Numbered from the stretch's first letter, positions 1 to 8,537 are shown. The stretch is DNA of 64,000 bases from Actinomadura hibisca NBRC 15177 (GCF_001552635.1 NZ_BCRO01000026.1:1-64000), one strand, 5' to 3'. Made by a program: numbers and translations. Notes: generated by a model not told the origin, from the letters alone.

Positions 1-250
1 TCTACAGCCGACCAACCTACCCCAGCCCCGCGCTCCGCGCCCGATCACCTACCCCAGCCCCGCGCCCCGCGCTCGACCACCTACCCCAGCCCCGCGCTCC
101 GCGCCCGATCACCTACCCCAGCCCCGCGCCCCGCACTCAATCAACAACCCCAGCCCGTGCGGGGTTGGTGCAGGAGCTCAACAACCCCACCCCCGCGCCC
201 GACCACCAACCCCAGCCCCGCGCCCAACCACCAACCCACCTCGCACGGCG
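1..250. repeat. 32-bp tandem repeat array
   Basis: Four consecutive 32-bp units start at 16, 48, 80 and 112, each opening with CCTACCCCAGCCCCGCG. Units 1 and 3 are identical. Units 2 and 4 resemble each other and differ from 1 and 3, so there is a 64-bp higher-order period. Copies degrade after about 144 into irregular AACCCCAGCCC pieces up to about 250. A partial unit lies at 1-15, so the array probably extends leftwards out of the window. There are no spacers, so this is not CRISPR. No gene is credible here; the array lies downstream of the 3' end of the FAD monooxygenase gene. Confidence 0.85.
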
Positions 251-306
251 TTGGTCCAGATATCCAGCACCCCCAACCCGCGCGGCTTTTCTCACAAGCC
301 CACCAC

Positions 307-1827
307 TCAGCTCTCTGTGCCAGGGGTGCCCGCCCACGCGGTCAGTTCCCGCGCGCGCTCGGCCCGCCGTTCGGCCGTGTCTCTGCTCCGGCTTGCCCAG
401 GCGATATGGCCGTCGGGGCGCACCAGGATCTCGGACACGCCCGCCAGTTCGGGGTGGTGGTCCCACCCGGTCACCGTCACGGCCTCGACGCGTCGGCTCC
501 ACCCCGTCTCGACGGCGGGTGGGAGCGTCTTGTCCGCGGCGAAGTCCAGCAGCACGAAACGGCCGTGGTCGGTCAGCTCGTAGACCCGGGTGGCGGACGA
601 TCCCTCGGCGGTCAGGCCGATGTCCGGCATGCGCCGTCCCTCCAGCGGGTCGGCGTCCGGGCGGCGGGCAGGGTAGGTGGTGCCGAGGGCGGACACCTGC
701 GCGGCCAGGTTCCGGTTGACCTCGGCCGTCCTCAGGAACCCGTCGAGCATCCCGCGCAGCGCGGCGGCGGGGCCCGCGTACTGCGGGACGAGCACCAGTT
801 CCGCCAGCAGCGTTTGGACCTCGGTGTTCTCGACGACCGCCGCGCCGACCGGTCGGCGCTCGGCGTCGTAGCCGTCCAGCAGCCCGGGTGGCGCCCAGCC
901 GTTGATCTGGGCCGCCAGCTTCCAGCCCAGGTTGGCTGCGTCCTGCAATCCGGTGTTGAGGCCCTGCCCGCCTGCGGGGAAGTGGATGTGGGCGGCGTCG
1001 CCCGCCAGCAGGATCCGGCCCGCGCGGTACCGGTCGGCGAGGCGGCTGGCGTTGCCGAAGCGGGACAACCAGCGCGGTCGGCCGACGCCGCAGTCGGACC
1101 CGCAGATGTTGGTCAGGGAGGTCCGAAACTCCTCCAGCGTCACCGGCTCCCGGGAGGGGACGCGCATCCGCGCGGGGTCGAGGTAGACGATTCGGGTGGC
1201 CCCGTCTTCCAGCGGTGCGATCAGCACGCCGCGGGCCTGCGCGCGCTGGAGTCCCGGATCGGTCCGGTCCACCGTCTCGAAGTCGCCGAGGACGCCGGTC
1301 ATCGTCTCGTCCGTCCCCGGGAAGCCGATCCCCGCGGCCGTGCGCACCAGGCTGCGTCCGCCGTCGCACCCCACCGCGTATGCGGCGCGAAGGGTCCGCC
1401 GTCCGCCGGGGCCGCGCACGTCCACCTCGACACCGGCGGAGTCCTGGCGCACGTCGACGGTCTCGTGCCCTCGCAGGATCTCGACGTCGAGCTCACCGGC
1501 CCGCTCCGCCAGCAGCGCCTCGGTGCGGGCCTGGGCGATGAACAGCGTGTAGGCGTGGCGGCTGTCGAGGGCGGTGAAGTCGAGCCGGGTCTCCAGGCCC
1601 GCGAAGTGCCAGCCCGGCATGGTGGTGCCGGCCGCGAGGAAGCGGGGGGCCAGCCCCCGCAGGTCCATCAGCTCGACGCTGCGCGGATGCAGCGTCAGGG
1701 CCCGGGAGTCGCGCTGCGGTTCCGGGCGGCGTTCGACGACCAACGGCCGGACGCCCGCCAGCGCCAGCTCGCAGGCGAGCATCAGCCCGGTCGGGCCCGC
1801 TCCGACGACGATCACATCGGGGGTCAC
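307..1827 (-). CDS. FAD-dependent aromatic monooxygenase (PheA/TfdB type)
   Basis: The 506-aa protein belongs to the group A flavoprotein hydroxylases, which use NAD(P)H and O2 to hydroxylate aromatic or polyketide substrates. Visible motifs are the N-terminal dinucleotide fold VVGAGPTGLMLA at residues 7-18, the central GCDGGRS element, and the second FAD motif LLAGDAAHIHFPAGGQG followed by GLQDAANLGWKL. The GTG at 1827 is chosen because GGAGGA lies 5-6 bases upstream and the FAD fold then starts at once; the ATGs at 1851 and 1839 would start inside or next to the operator. It is divergent from a TetR gene across a 34-bp palindrome, so it is probably the repressed target. The substrate is unknown; a drug-inactivating or catabolic hydroxylase is possible. 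Confidence 0.9.
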   Translation of the reverse strand: MTPDVIVVGAGPTGLMLACELALAGVRPLVVERRPEPQRDSRALTLHPRSVELMDLRGLAPRFLAAGTTMPGWHFAGLETRLDFTALDSRHAYTLFIAQARTEALLAERAGELDVEILRGHETVDVRQDSAGVEVDVRGPGGRRTLRAAYAVGCDGGRSLVRTAAGIGFPGTDETMTGVLGDFETVDRTDPGLQRAQARGVLIAPLEDGATRIVYLDPARMRVPSREPVTLEEFRTSLTNICGSDCGVGRPRWLSRFGNASRLADRYRAGRILLAGDAAHIHFPAGGQGLNTGLQDAANLGWKLAAQINGWAPPGLLDGYDAERRPVGAAVVENTEVQTLLAELVLVPQYAGPAAALRGMLDGFLRTAEVNRNLAAQVSALGTTYPARRPDADPLEGRRMPDIGLTAEGSSATRVYELTDHGRFVLLDFAADKTLPPAVETGWSRRVEAVTVTGWDHHPELAGVSEILVRPDGHIAWASRSRDTAERRAERARELTAWAGTPGTES

Positions 1828-1841
1828 GGCTTCCTCCATAT

Positions 1842-1879
1842 TAGTGAACAACGTTCACGTGAACGTTGTTCACTATAAT
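1842..1879. promoter_or_regulatory. 34-bp TetR operator palindrome with overlapping -10
   Basis: Positions 1842-1875 form a perfect palindrome made of two copies of GTGAAC-N3-GTTCAC (1844-1858 and 1859-1873). A perfect TATAAT (1874-1879) abuts it on the + strand, 8 bp before the TetR ATG at 1887, so the TetR mRNA is probably leaderless and autorepressed. The divergent monooxygenase start is 15 bp away on the other side. This arrangement is typical of a TetR repressor controlling itself and one divergent enzyme. Confidence 0.85.
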
Positions 1880-1886
1880 CGCCGCC

Positions 1887-2549
1887 ATGAGCGACGTGTC
1901 AACCTCCCGCCCGGCCCGCGGCCGCCCGCCCCGCCTCGACCAGGCGCGCACCGTCGAGACCGCGCTGGCGCTGCTGAACGACTCCGGTCTCGACGCGCTG
2001 ACCATGCGGCGGCTGGCGGACGCGATGGGCGTGCAGGCCGGGGCGCTCTACAGGTACTTCCGGACCAAGGACGACCTGCTGACCGCGATGGCCGAGCGCA
2101 TGATGGCCGGCGTCGGCGCCCCGGTGAGCGGCGCGGACTGGAGCGACCGCCTCTCCGACCTGGCCAGGGCGCTGCGGCACGCCCTGCTGGCCCACCGCGA
2201 CGGTGCCCGCGTGTTCGCCGGGACGCACTCCACCGGGCCGGGCACCCTGGGCTTTTCGGAAGTCTGCACAGGCGTCCTGCGCGACGCCGGATTCAGCGAC
2301 GCGGACGCGGCGCGGGCCCTGATGGCGGTGGTCCACTTCACCGTCGGGCACACCCTGGAAGAGCAAGCCGCACTACGGCCGGATGGCGGTTCCCCGGCCG
2401 ACCCGGAGGTCCTGCGCGAGGCGGTCTCCTCTGGCGGATATCCCCACCTCACCGCCGCTTTGCCCACCCTTGCCGAACCGGATTATGCGCCCCACTTCGA
2501 GTTCGGCCTCGCCCTGCTCGTGGCGGGTCTCAAAGCGCTGCGGCAGTGA
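1887..2549 (+). CDS. TetR-family repressor
   Basis: This 220-aa regulator has an N-terminal TetR helix-turn-helix (LDALTMRRLADAMGVQAGALYRYF, about residues 33-56) and a C-terminal ligand domain of the TetR_C type. The ATG at 1887 is preferred over an upstream in-frame TTG at 1866 inside the operator. There is no Shine-Dalgarno sequence, but TATAAT ends 7 bases upstream, which fits a leaderless transcript. It is divergent from the FAD monooxygenase and shares the 34-bp palindrome with it. The inferred job is to repress itself and the monooxygenase until an aromatic or polyketide ligand binds. Ligand identity cannot be read from the sequence. Confidence 0.9.
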   Translation: MSDVSTSRPARGRPPRLDQARTVETALALLNDSGLDALTMRRLADAMGVQAGALYRYFRTKDDLLTAMAERMMAGVGAPVSGADWSDRLSDLARALRHALLAHRDGARVFAGTHSTGPGTLGFSEVCTGVLRDAGFSDADAARALMAVVHFTVGHTLEEQAALRPDGGSPADPEVLREAVSSGGYPHLTAALPTLAEPDYAPHFEFGLALLVAGLKALRQ

Positions 2550-2566
2550 TAAGGCATCTTGGAGGC

Positions 2567-3160
2567 TCAATTCGCGGCCTGTGCACCTGTTCCGCGGCGG
2601 CGCTTGTAATAGGCGACGGTCAGCACGGCCAGCAGCGGTCCCCACAGGATCAGAGGTGTGTAGCAGAGGTAGAACCAGGCGGCTTCCCAGCCACCGGCCT
2701 CGCTGGGGAAGTCAGCGGGTAGGTCGTCGCCGCGGATCGTGGTGCCCTGGATCTCGTTGACGATGACCAGGACGGTGAACGCGAGCGTGAGGATCGTGGC
2801 TCCGAGGGCGGCTGGGATGACCGCCGCCTTCGTCGGGACCCGGCTACCGCCCAGGCCGGGGATCCAGCGCGGGAACACCTCGCCCCAGCGGGCGATCAGC
2901 CCGATCGCGGCGAAGGCGAGAAGCTCGGAGACGACGGAGAGGGAGAGGATGTACAACCCCTCTCCCCAACTGCTCCCTTGGTCGAACGCCGCTGGAAGCC
3001 GCCACAGGCTTGAGGGCAGAACGACGAAAGGCACGGCATAGGCGGCGAGTCGTAGGCGTCGGGACACGCCGGGGGCGGGCTGATGGGCCGCCTGCCAGGC
3101 GGCACGGAACCGACCGGGCCGAGCGGCAACGGATTCATCGCGGTATGCGGCTGACGGCAT
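2567..3160 (-). CDS. Four-helix membrane protein of unknown function
   Basis: This 197-aa protein has a charged N-terminus of about 35 residues and roughly four hydrophobic segments (about 37-55, 68-92, 108-132 and 160-185), ending in a basic tail rich in K/R. I recognise no catalytic motif. It lies convergent to the TetR gene with an 18-bp gap, so it is not part of that regulon. Such proteins are common orphan membrane proteins in actinomycetes. Coding potential is supported by length, codon bias and a clean hydrophobic pattern; the exact start is uncertain. Confidence 0.65.
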   Translation of the reverse strand: MPSAAYRDESVAARPGRFRAAWQAAHQPAPGVSRRLRLAAYAVPFVVLPSSLWRLPAAFDQGSSWGEGLYILSLSVVSELLAFAAIGLIARWGEVFPRWIPGLGGSRVPTKAAVIPAALGATILTLAFTVLVIVNEIQGTTIRGDDLPADFPSEAGGWEAAWFYLCYTPLILWGPLLAVLTVAYYKRRRGTGAQAAN

Positions 3161-3298
3161 GTGTGACCCCCGGGTTCGGCAGGCCGCTGGCGGGCCCGTT
3201 CGGTCATGACGATCGCAACCACCGGTGGGACGGTGGATCCCTCTCTGGAGGGAACCCGCTACGCCGCTCGGGTGATGGGTCGTACGACCGGAACGCGG

Positions 3299-3340
3299 CA
3301 GGGGCTTCGCCGAAGACGATCGTCTTCGGCGAAGCCCCTG
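3299..3340. terminator. 42-bp perfect palindrome, terminator-like
   Basis: Positions 3299-3340 form a perfect 42-bp inverted repeat whose arms begin CAGGGGCTTCGCC and meet at GACGATCGTC. It lies just past the stop codon of the Lcp-like gene (3377) and 139 bp upstream of the membrane-protein start (3160), so it most likely terminates the Lcp transcript. There is no strong T run, which is common in high-GC genomes. Confidence 0.75.
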
Positions 3341-3376
3341 GTCACAAGCAGAGGATCGGGGTGACCCCGGACCGCC

Positions 3377-4618
3377 TCAGTAGTGCGGGTTGTTGGTCTG
3401 CGGGATGTCGATGCTGATCGGCAGGTCCCCACCGGACAGCACCACCAGGATCCCCAGACGCAGGATCTCGTCGAACGCCCAGTACGCCTTCTGCAGCGCC
3501 CCCGGCGCCTTCTCCAGCGACAGCAGGCCCTCGCGGACCGCGATGAACGGCTCCCACGCCGTCTCGAAGATCGGGTCCCAGAACGGGTCCTTGGGGATCT
3601 TCATCCAGTCGGCGATCTCGTCGCCGAGCACGTAGCGGCTCAGCGCGCCGAGGACGGGCTTGCTGAGGATGCCGCCGTCCAGGAAGGACGCCAGGTTCAG
3701 CAGGATGTCGGCCAGCTTGACGCCCTCGGGCGTCGGGGCCAGGATCGGCGTCAGCACCTGCGCGGCCTGCGCGTTCGCCTCGGTCCACGAGTCGGGGATG
3801 TACTCGTCCTTGATCCCGAGCATGTGCGCGGCCACCTGCCAGGTGTGCAGGAACGCCTCGGACTCGGCGGCGGGGATCGGCACCTTCCACTTGGTCAGGT
3901 TCTGCATGACGGTCGTGGGCAGGCTGTGCCAGGTGACCATCATGTCCGCCTGGCTGATCGGGACGCGCTCGTCGGCGACCTTGCCCCAGGCCGCCGACTT
4001 CGGCAGCAGGTTGCGCACCCCCGCGTGCGCCAGCCGCGTCTTGACGCAGGTCACGATCATCTCGCCGTCCGGCTTGAACGCGTTGGACGAGCCGATGTCG
4101 TAGCCGAGCTTGGCGGTCTTGGTGATGCGGTCGCGCATGTCCGCGCCGCCCTTGGAGTAGTAGACCGCGCGCGCCTCGTGCGGGATGGCGGTGCTCATCA
4201 TCCCGCTGGCGAAGCCGTAGGTCACCCCGAGGTAGAGCCCGCGCTTCTCGTTGAAGTTCACGGCGGCGGCGAGCTTGCCCTGGTCCACCCACGACGGCAG
4301 TCGCCGGGCCCGCTCGATGAAGTCGCGCAGGTCGGCGGGCAGCCCCGACGGCAGGGTCTGGCCGTTCTTGGTCCACTTTCGCAGCAGCGTGTTGACCCTG
4401 GTGACCTCTCCCCGTTCGAGCAGCGAGGCCACCAGCTGGTCGGCCTCGGCGTCCCACACCTGCCGGGGGTCGACGCCGGCGCCCGCGCCCGCCACCGAGC
4501 CCTTGGGCGACCACGTCCACAGTGCCGACGCCTGCGCGGGCGACGCCGCGCTCAGGGCACCGAGCGCGCCGAGCGTCCCGCCCGCCACCAACACGTTGCG
4601 CCTGCTGGGTTTGTCCAT
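3377..4618 (-). CDS. lcp: Secreted rubber oxygenase homologue (Lcp, MpaB/DUF2236 family)
   Basis: The 413-aa protein resembles latex clearing protein, a b-type haem dioxygenase that cleaves cis-1,4-polyisoprene outside the cell. A twin-arginine signal is visible (SRRNVLVAGG, residues 5-14, then a hydrophobic stretch ending AQASA), so folded export is expected. The conserved core runs from WVDQGKL through EKRGLYLGVTYGFASGMMS, with histidines at MVTWHSLP and FLHTWQVAAHML. The ATG at 4618 is chosen because GAGGAGG precedes it by 9 bases and the Tat motif then sits at the N-terminus; a longer frame reaches 4687. It is divergent from a TetR gene, as in known lcp/lcpR loci. Rubber itself as substrate is inferred from the family; another isoprenoid is possible. 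Confidence 0.85.
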   Translation of the reverse strand: MDKPSRRNVLVAGGTLGALGALSAASPAQASALWTWSPKGSVAGAGAGVDPRQVWDAEADQLVASLLERGEVTRVNTLLRKWTKNGQTLPSGLPADLRDFIERARRLPSWVDQGKLAAAVNFNEKRGLYLGVTYGFASGMMSTAIPHEARAVYYSKGGADMRDRITKTAKLGYDIGSSNAFKPDGEMIVTCVKTRLAHAGVRNLLPKSAAWGKVADERVPISQADMMVTWHSLPTTVMQNLTKWKVPIPAAESEAFLHTWQVAAHMLGIKDEYIPDSWTEANAQAAQVLTPILAPTPEGVKLADILLNLASFLDGGILSKPVLGALSRYVLGDEIADWMKIPKDPFWDPIFETAWEPFIAVREGLLSLEKAPGALQKAYWAFDEILRLGILVVLSGGDLPISIDIPQTNNPHY

Positions 4619-4651
4619 GCCTTCGCTCCTCCTCGGGGCCGCGCGCCGCGC

Positions 4652-4686
4652 TGATACGGTGATACACAACCTGCATCTGCGTATCA
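4652..4686. promoter_or_regulatory. Candidate TetR operator between lcp and its regulator
   Basis: TGATAC at 4660-4665 and GTATCA at 4681-4686 form an inverted repeat with a 15-bp spacer. A second TGATAC copy lies at 4652-4657. The elements sit 34-68 bp upstream of the lcp start and about 100 bp upstream of the TetR start, where a shared operator or promoter is expected. Short arms keep confidence low. Confidence 0.4.
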
Positions 4687-4788
4687 TCGACGGCAGCCCT
4701 ATGAGAGCACACTGTGTCGGGCGTCACAAGACCTATCCTGACGGCGAGTGCCGGCGGCTGAGCGAAGCGGTCGCCGCAGGAGGAGACC

Positions 4789-5469
4789 ATGGAACCCGCG
4801 CTGCCCTTCCTCGCGAAGGCCCCCGACGCCGAGTCGCTGCTCGAACGCGCCTACACCGACGCCGTCGAGCAGGTCGACGACACCGACGAGACGCGCGCGT
4901 GCGTGCTCGACGCGGCCTACGAGCAGTTCTGCCGGATGGGCATCCAGCGCTCCACCATGGAGGACGTGGCGCGCCGGGCCGGGGTCTCGCGGATCACCGT
5001 CTACCGGCGGTTCGCCACCAAGGACGCGCTGGTCGAGCAGGTGGTGCGCCGGGAGTTCCGCCGCTACTTCGACCGGTTCCTCACCGACATAGCGCGGGCC
5101 GGGACCGCCGCCGACCGGGTGGTGCTGGGCTTCGTCAGCTCGCTGCGCGCCATCCGCGGCAACCCGCTGATCGGCGGCCTGATCGCCACCGAGACGGATC
5201 TCCTGGTGGCCTCGATGATCGGCGACGGCGGGCGGACCGTCGCGACCGTGCGGCGGTTCGTCGCGGGCCAGCTCCGGCAGGAGCAGCGCGCGGGCAACGT
5301 GCCGGACGCCCTGGACACCGACCTCGTGGCCGAGATGATGGTCCGGGTCTCCGCCTCCTTCCTGGCGATTCCCAGCCACCTCGTGGACCTCGACGACGAC
5401 GAGCAGCTGGCCGAGGTGGCCCGGCGTTTCCTGGTGCCGATGCTGGAACCGCCCGCCGCCGCGGACTGA
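4789..5469 (+). CDS. TetR-family regulator next to lcp (LcpR-like)
   Basis: A 226-aa TetR protein. The helix-turn-helix lies at about residues 52-78 (STMEDVARRAGVSRITVYRR), after an unusually long acidic N-terminus of about 35 residues. The C-terminal domain is helical and of the ligand-sensing type. The ATG at 4789 has AGGAGGAG about 8 bases upstream. In Streptomyces and Gordonia a TetR protein (LcpR) next to lcp represses it; the same divergent layout suggests the same role here. That is inference from context, since the family fold alone gives no ligand. Confidence 0.85.
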   Translation: MEPALPFLAKAPDAESLLERAYTDAVEQVDDTDETRACVLDAAYEQFCRMGIQRSTMEDVARRAGVSRITVYRRFATKDALVEQVVRREFRRYFDRFLTDIARAGTAADRVVLGFVSSLRAIRGNPLIGGLIATETDLLVASMIGDGGRTVATVRRFVAGQLRQEQRAGNVPDALDTDLVAEMMVRVSASFLAIPSHLVDLDDDEQLAEVARRFLVPMLEPPAAAD

Positions 5470-5713
5470 TCGTCCATTCCGCCGGCCCGGAAAACGCGAA
5501 ACGCGATTACCGGGCTGATCTTGAATGGCGGCGATCTTCGTATTCCGTTGTCCGGAAACGGTCATCTTCGATCACATCAGCGCGGGTACAGTTCCTTGAG
5601 TCCGACTGAGGTTGTCTCGGGTTGTCGAAATGCAGTCAAGAAGACACCGCGGTGGGCACGGGGCGGACAACGGGGAACGGGCGGGGGCCCGTTAAGAGGA
5701 GTCGTGGACGACG

Positions 5714-6670
5714 ATGCTCGACATTCCTTTGCTGCATGCCCTGCACGCAGTGCACGAACACGGGTCGCTGAGCGGGGCGGCCGAGACCCTGCACATCACC
5801 ACCTCGGCGGTGTCCCAGCGCATCACCAAGCTGGAGCGCGAGACCGGCCAGCGCATGATCGAACGGCTCGGCCGCGGCGTGCGGCTCACCGACGCGGCGG
5901 TCCTGCTCGTCGGGTACGCCGACCGCATCCTGTCGCTGGTCAACGAGGCCGAGGCGACGCTCGACGGGCACCGCGGCGCGATCGCCGGGCGGTTGTCCAT
6001 CGCCGGGTTCTCCACCGCCGTCCGGGGGCTGCTGCCCCCGGCGATCGTCGCACTGCGCGAGCGGCACCCGAGCCTGCGCCTGGAGGTCTGCGAGCACGAG
6101 CCGGACGTGTCGCTCCCGCGCCTGGTGCGCGGCGACGTCGACATCGCGGTGGTCCAGGACTGGTTCAACGCCCCGCTCGACCTGCCCGACGGGCTGATGA
6201 AGGCGCCGCTGCTCGACGACGTCGCCGACGTCGCGCTGCCCGCCGGGCACCCGCTCGCCCAGCGCCACACGCTGGAGCTGGACGAGCTGGCCGGCGAGAA
6301 CTGGATCACCTGGACGCCGGGCTCGGTCTGCCACGACTGGCTGATGCAGACGTTGCGGGCGCGCGGCGTCGAGCCCCGCGTGGTGCACACCGCCGCCGAC
6401 TACTCCACCCAGCTCGCGCTGGTCGCCTCCGGCCTCGGCATCTGCGTCATCCCGCGGCTCGGCCGCGACATGGTGCCGCCCGGCGTGGCGGTCAGCGGCG
6501 TCCGGCCGCTGCTCAGCCGGCACGTGTACGCGGTGTGGCGGCGCGAGTCGGCGCGGCGGCCCGCGATCCGCGCCGCCGTCGACGCGCTGGTCACCACGGC
6601 CCTGCCCACCGAGCTGGACTACAGCACCAAGACCAGCTTCCCCGCCGAGGAACCGGTCTCCAGCATCTGA
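5714..6670 (+). CDS. LysR-family transcriptional regulator
   Basis: The 318-aa LysR protein has its winged helix at residues 1-60 (GSLSGAAETLHITTSAVSQRITKLE) and a periplasmic-binding-protein-like effector domain from about residue 92 to 295. GAGGAG lies about 12 bases upstream of the ATG. Its last 52 bp (6619-6670) overlap the 3' end of the convergent quinone reductase, so the last 16 or so residues are encoded antisense to that enzyme. LysR genes usually control a divergent gene; here the upstream side holds only about 240 bp without a recognisable gene, so its target may be itself, the convergent operon or something distant. Confidence 0.88.
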   Translation: MLDIPLLHALHAVHEHGSLSGAAETLHITTSAVSQRITKLERETGQRMIERLGRGVRLTDAAVLLVGYADRILSLVNEAEATLDGHRGAIAGRLSIAGFSTAVRGLLPPAIVALRERHPSLRLEVCEHEPDVSLPRLVRGDVDIAVVQDWFNAPLDLPDGLMKAPLLDDVADVALPAGHPLAQRHTLELDELAGENWITWTPGSVCHDWLMQTLRARGVEPRVVHTAADYSTQLALVASGLGICVIPRLGRDMVPPGVAVSGVRPLLSRHVYAVWRRESARRPAIRAAVDALVTTALPTELDYSTKTSFPAEEPVSSI

Positions 6671-7692
6671 TGGGCGACGTGCGCGTCGGTGAGCGGGAGG
6701 TCCCGCCGGACGCAGACCTCCAGCTTCCCTCCGGCCAGCCACCGGAACAGGTCGCCGCTGCGCGCGCGCAGCTCGGCGGGGTCGGCGATGTGGTGCGAGA
6801 GGTTCGGCCGGGTGAGGAAGACCGACCCGGCCGCGTTCAGCCGTTGCGGGTCCACCGGCGGCACGGGCCCGCCCGCCTGGCCGTAGAGGGCGAGCACCCC
6901 GCGCGGCCGCAACGACGCGAGGCTCGCCTCGAACGTCGGCCCGCCGACGCCGTCGTAGACGGCCGCGACGCCGCGCCCGGCGGTCAGCTCGCGCACGCGC
7001 GCGGCCACGTCGGCGTCCCGGTACCGGATGACGTGGTCGGCGCCCGCCTCCTCCGCCAGCCGCTGCTTCGCCGCCGTCGAGACGGTGCCGATCACGTGCC
7101 CGCCCAGCAGCTTGACCAGCCGGGTGAGCATCAGCCCCATCCCGCCCGCCGCCGCGTGGACCAGCACGGTGTCGCCGGGCCGCACGCGGTGGGTGTCGTG
7201 GGTGAGGTAGTGCGCGGTCATGCCCTGGAGCAGCACGGACGCGGCGGCCGTCAGGTCGAGGCCGTCCGGGATCGGGACGAGCCGGTCGGCGGGGACGACC
7301 GCGCGCTCGGCGTACGCGCCGGGCAGGTTGACCCATCCGACCCGATCGCCGACCCGGAACCCGGCTCCGCCGCCCCGGTCGTCGACCCGAAGCTCGTTCC
7401 CGCCGCCCCGGTCGTCGGCCCGGAGCTCGTTCCCGCCGACCCGATCGCCGGTTCCGGGCTCGTCCCCGCTCACCCCGGGGCCGACGGCCGTGACGGTGCC
7501 CGCGGCCTCCACCCCGGCGACGTAGGGCAGCGGCACCGGGTAGGCACCGCTGCGCTGGTACACGTCGATGAAGTTGACCCCGGCCGCGGCGACGTCCACC
7601 AGCACCTCGCCCGGCCCGGGACGCGGGTCGGGGACGTCGGCGGGCCGCAGCACCTCGGGCGGGCCGTACTCGGTGACGAGGATCGCGCGCAC
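6619..7692 (-). CDS. Quinone oxidoreductase (zinc-independent MDR) with repeat insertion
   Basis: The 357-aa protein is a QOR-type medium-chain reductase that uses NADPH on quinones or enones. Visible are the GroES-like N-terminus (EVLVDVAAAGVNFIDVYQRSG), the cofactor motif HAAAGGMGLMLTRL and the C-terminal AGKLVLVL. Zinc ligands are absent, as normal for this subgroup. The GTG at 7692 begins 2 bp after the aldo-keto reductase stop, so the two are translationally coupled. Between VGPGVSG and FRVGDRVGW the usual short loop is expanded to about 45 residues by an in-frame 33-bp tandem repeat (11-residue units like GGGNELRVDDR). The insertion is next to the substrate domain and may be tolerated as a surface loop. 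Confidence 0.9.
   Translation of the reverse strand: MRAILVTEYGPPEVLRPADVPDPRPGPGEVLVDVAAAGVNFIDVYQRSGAYPVPLPYVAGVEAAGTVTAVGPGVSGDEPGTGDRVGGNELRADDRGGGNELRVDDRGGGAGFRVGDRVGWVNLPGAYAERAVVPADRLVPIPDGLDLTAAASVLLQGMTAHYLTHDTHRVRPGDTVLVHAAAGGMGLMLTRLVKLLGGHVIGTVSTAAKQRLAEEAGADHVIRYRDADVAARVRELTAGRGVAAVYDGVGGPTFEASLASLRPRGVLALYGQAGGPVPPVDPQRLNAAGSVFLTRPNLSHHIADPAELRARSGDLFRWLAGGKLEVCVRRDLPLTDAHVAHQMLETGSSAGKLVLVL
7339..7470. repeat. In-frame 33-bp minisatellite inside the quinone reductase
   Basis: Four consecutive 33-bp units occupy 7339-7371, 7372-7404, 7405-7437 and 7438-7470. Units 2 and 3 are nearly identical (start GCCCCGGTCGTC); units 1 and 4 start GACCCGATCGCCG. As 33 is a multiple of 3, copy changes keep the reading frame. 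It is coding sequence, not intergenic. Confidence 0.9.
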
Positions 7693-7694
7693 GG

Positions 7695-8537
7695 TCAGCC
7701 GATCTCCGACAGCCGCCGGAACTGCTCGTCCGACAGCTCCAGCCCGGCCGCCGCGACGTTCTCGGCCAGGTGGTCGGCCGACCCGGTGCCCGGGATGGGG
7801 ATCACCACCGGCGACCGGCGCAACAGCCAGGCCAGGCACACCTGCGCCGGGGTCGCGCCCAGCTCGGCGGCGATCCCGGCGACCGGCCCGGACGGGTCGG
7901 CCAGCGCGCCCGAGGCGATCGGCACCCACGGGATGAACGCGATGCCCTCGCGCTCGCAGTGGTCGAGCACCGGCTCGTGCCCCCGGTCGGTCAGGTTGTA
8001 GAGGTTCTGCACGCTGACCACCTCGATCTGGCGGCGTGCCCGCTCGATCTGCTCGACCGTCACCTCCGACAGCCCGATGTGCCGGATCTTCCCCTCGTCC
8101 TGCAGTTGCTTGAGCGCGCCGAACTGCTCGTCCTCGGGGACCTTCGGGTCGATGCGGTGCAGCTGATAGAGGTCGATGCGCTCCAGGCGGAGGCGGCGCA
8201 GGCTCAGCTCGGCCTGCTGGCGGATGTACTCGGGACGGCCGAGCGGCCGCCACTCGCGGGCGCTCGGCCGGCTCTGCCCGACCTTGGTGCCGATGACCAG
8301 GCCCTCGGGGTAGGGGTGCAGCGCGTCGGCGAGCAGGTCCTCGTTGCTGCCGGGGCCGTAGGAGTCGGCGGTGTCGACGAAGTCCACGCCGAGCTCGACG
8401 GCCCGCCGCGCGACCTTGACCGCGGCCTCGCGGTCGGCGGGCGGCCCCCACACGCCGGGGCCGGTCAGGTGCATCGCGCCGAAACCGAGCCGGTGAACGA
8501 CCAGATCGCCGCCGATCGCGAAGGTGGAAGCGTGCAT
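7695..8537 (-). CDS. Aldo/keto reductase
   Basis: A 280-aa NADPH-dependent aldo-keto reductase of the YajO/general stress type. Catalytic Asp and Tyr lie in [15 protein letters not shown], Lys in VIGTKVG and His in YQLHRID; the C-terminal [16 protein letters not shown] is the usual cofactor-binding end. The ATG at 8537 is preferred over the longer open frame to 8684 because GGAGGAG sits 7 bases upstream and [20 protein letters not shown] is a normal family N-terminus. The stop is 2 bp before the quinone reductase GTG, forming a two-gene redox operon that runs away from the NeuB cluster. The substrate is unknown. Confidence 0.92.
   Translation of the reverse strand: MHASTFAIGGDLVVHRLGFGAMHLTGPGVWGPPADREAAVKVARRAVELGVDFVDTADSYGPGSNEDLLADALHPYPEGLVIGTKVGQSRPSAREWRPLGRPEYIRQQAELSLRRLRLERIDLYQLHRIDPKVPEDEQFGALKQLQDEGKIRHIGLSEVTVEQIERARRQIEVVSVQNLYNLTDRGHEPVLDHCEREGIAFIPWVPIASGALADPSGPVAGIAAELGATPAQVCLAWLLRRSPVVIPIPGTGSADHLAENVAAAGLELSDEQFRRLSEIG

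Noticed and set aside
1..150. CRISPR array
   Set aside because: The 32-bp units follow each other directly without spacers, and no cas gene is nearby.
3342..4790. Long minus-strand frame of 482 codons overlapping lcp
   Set aside because: Arg/Ala/Gly-rich shadow of the Lcp gene; no motif and the lcp frame has a signal peptide and a ribosome site.
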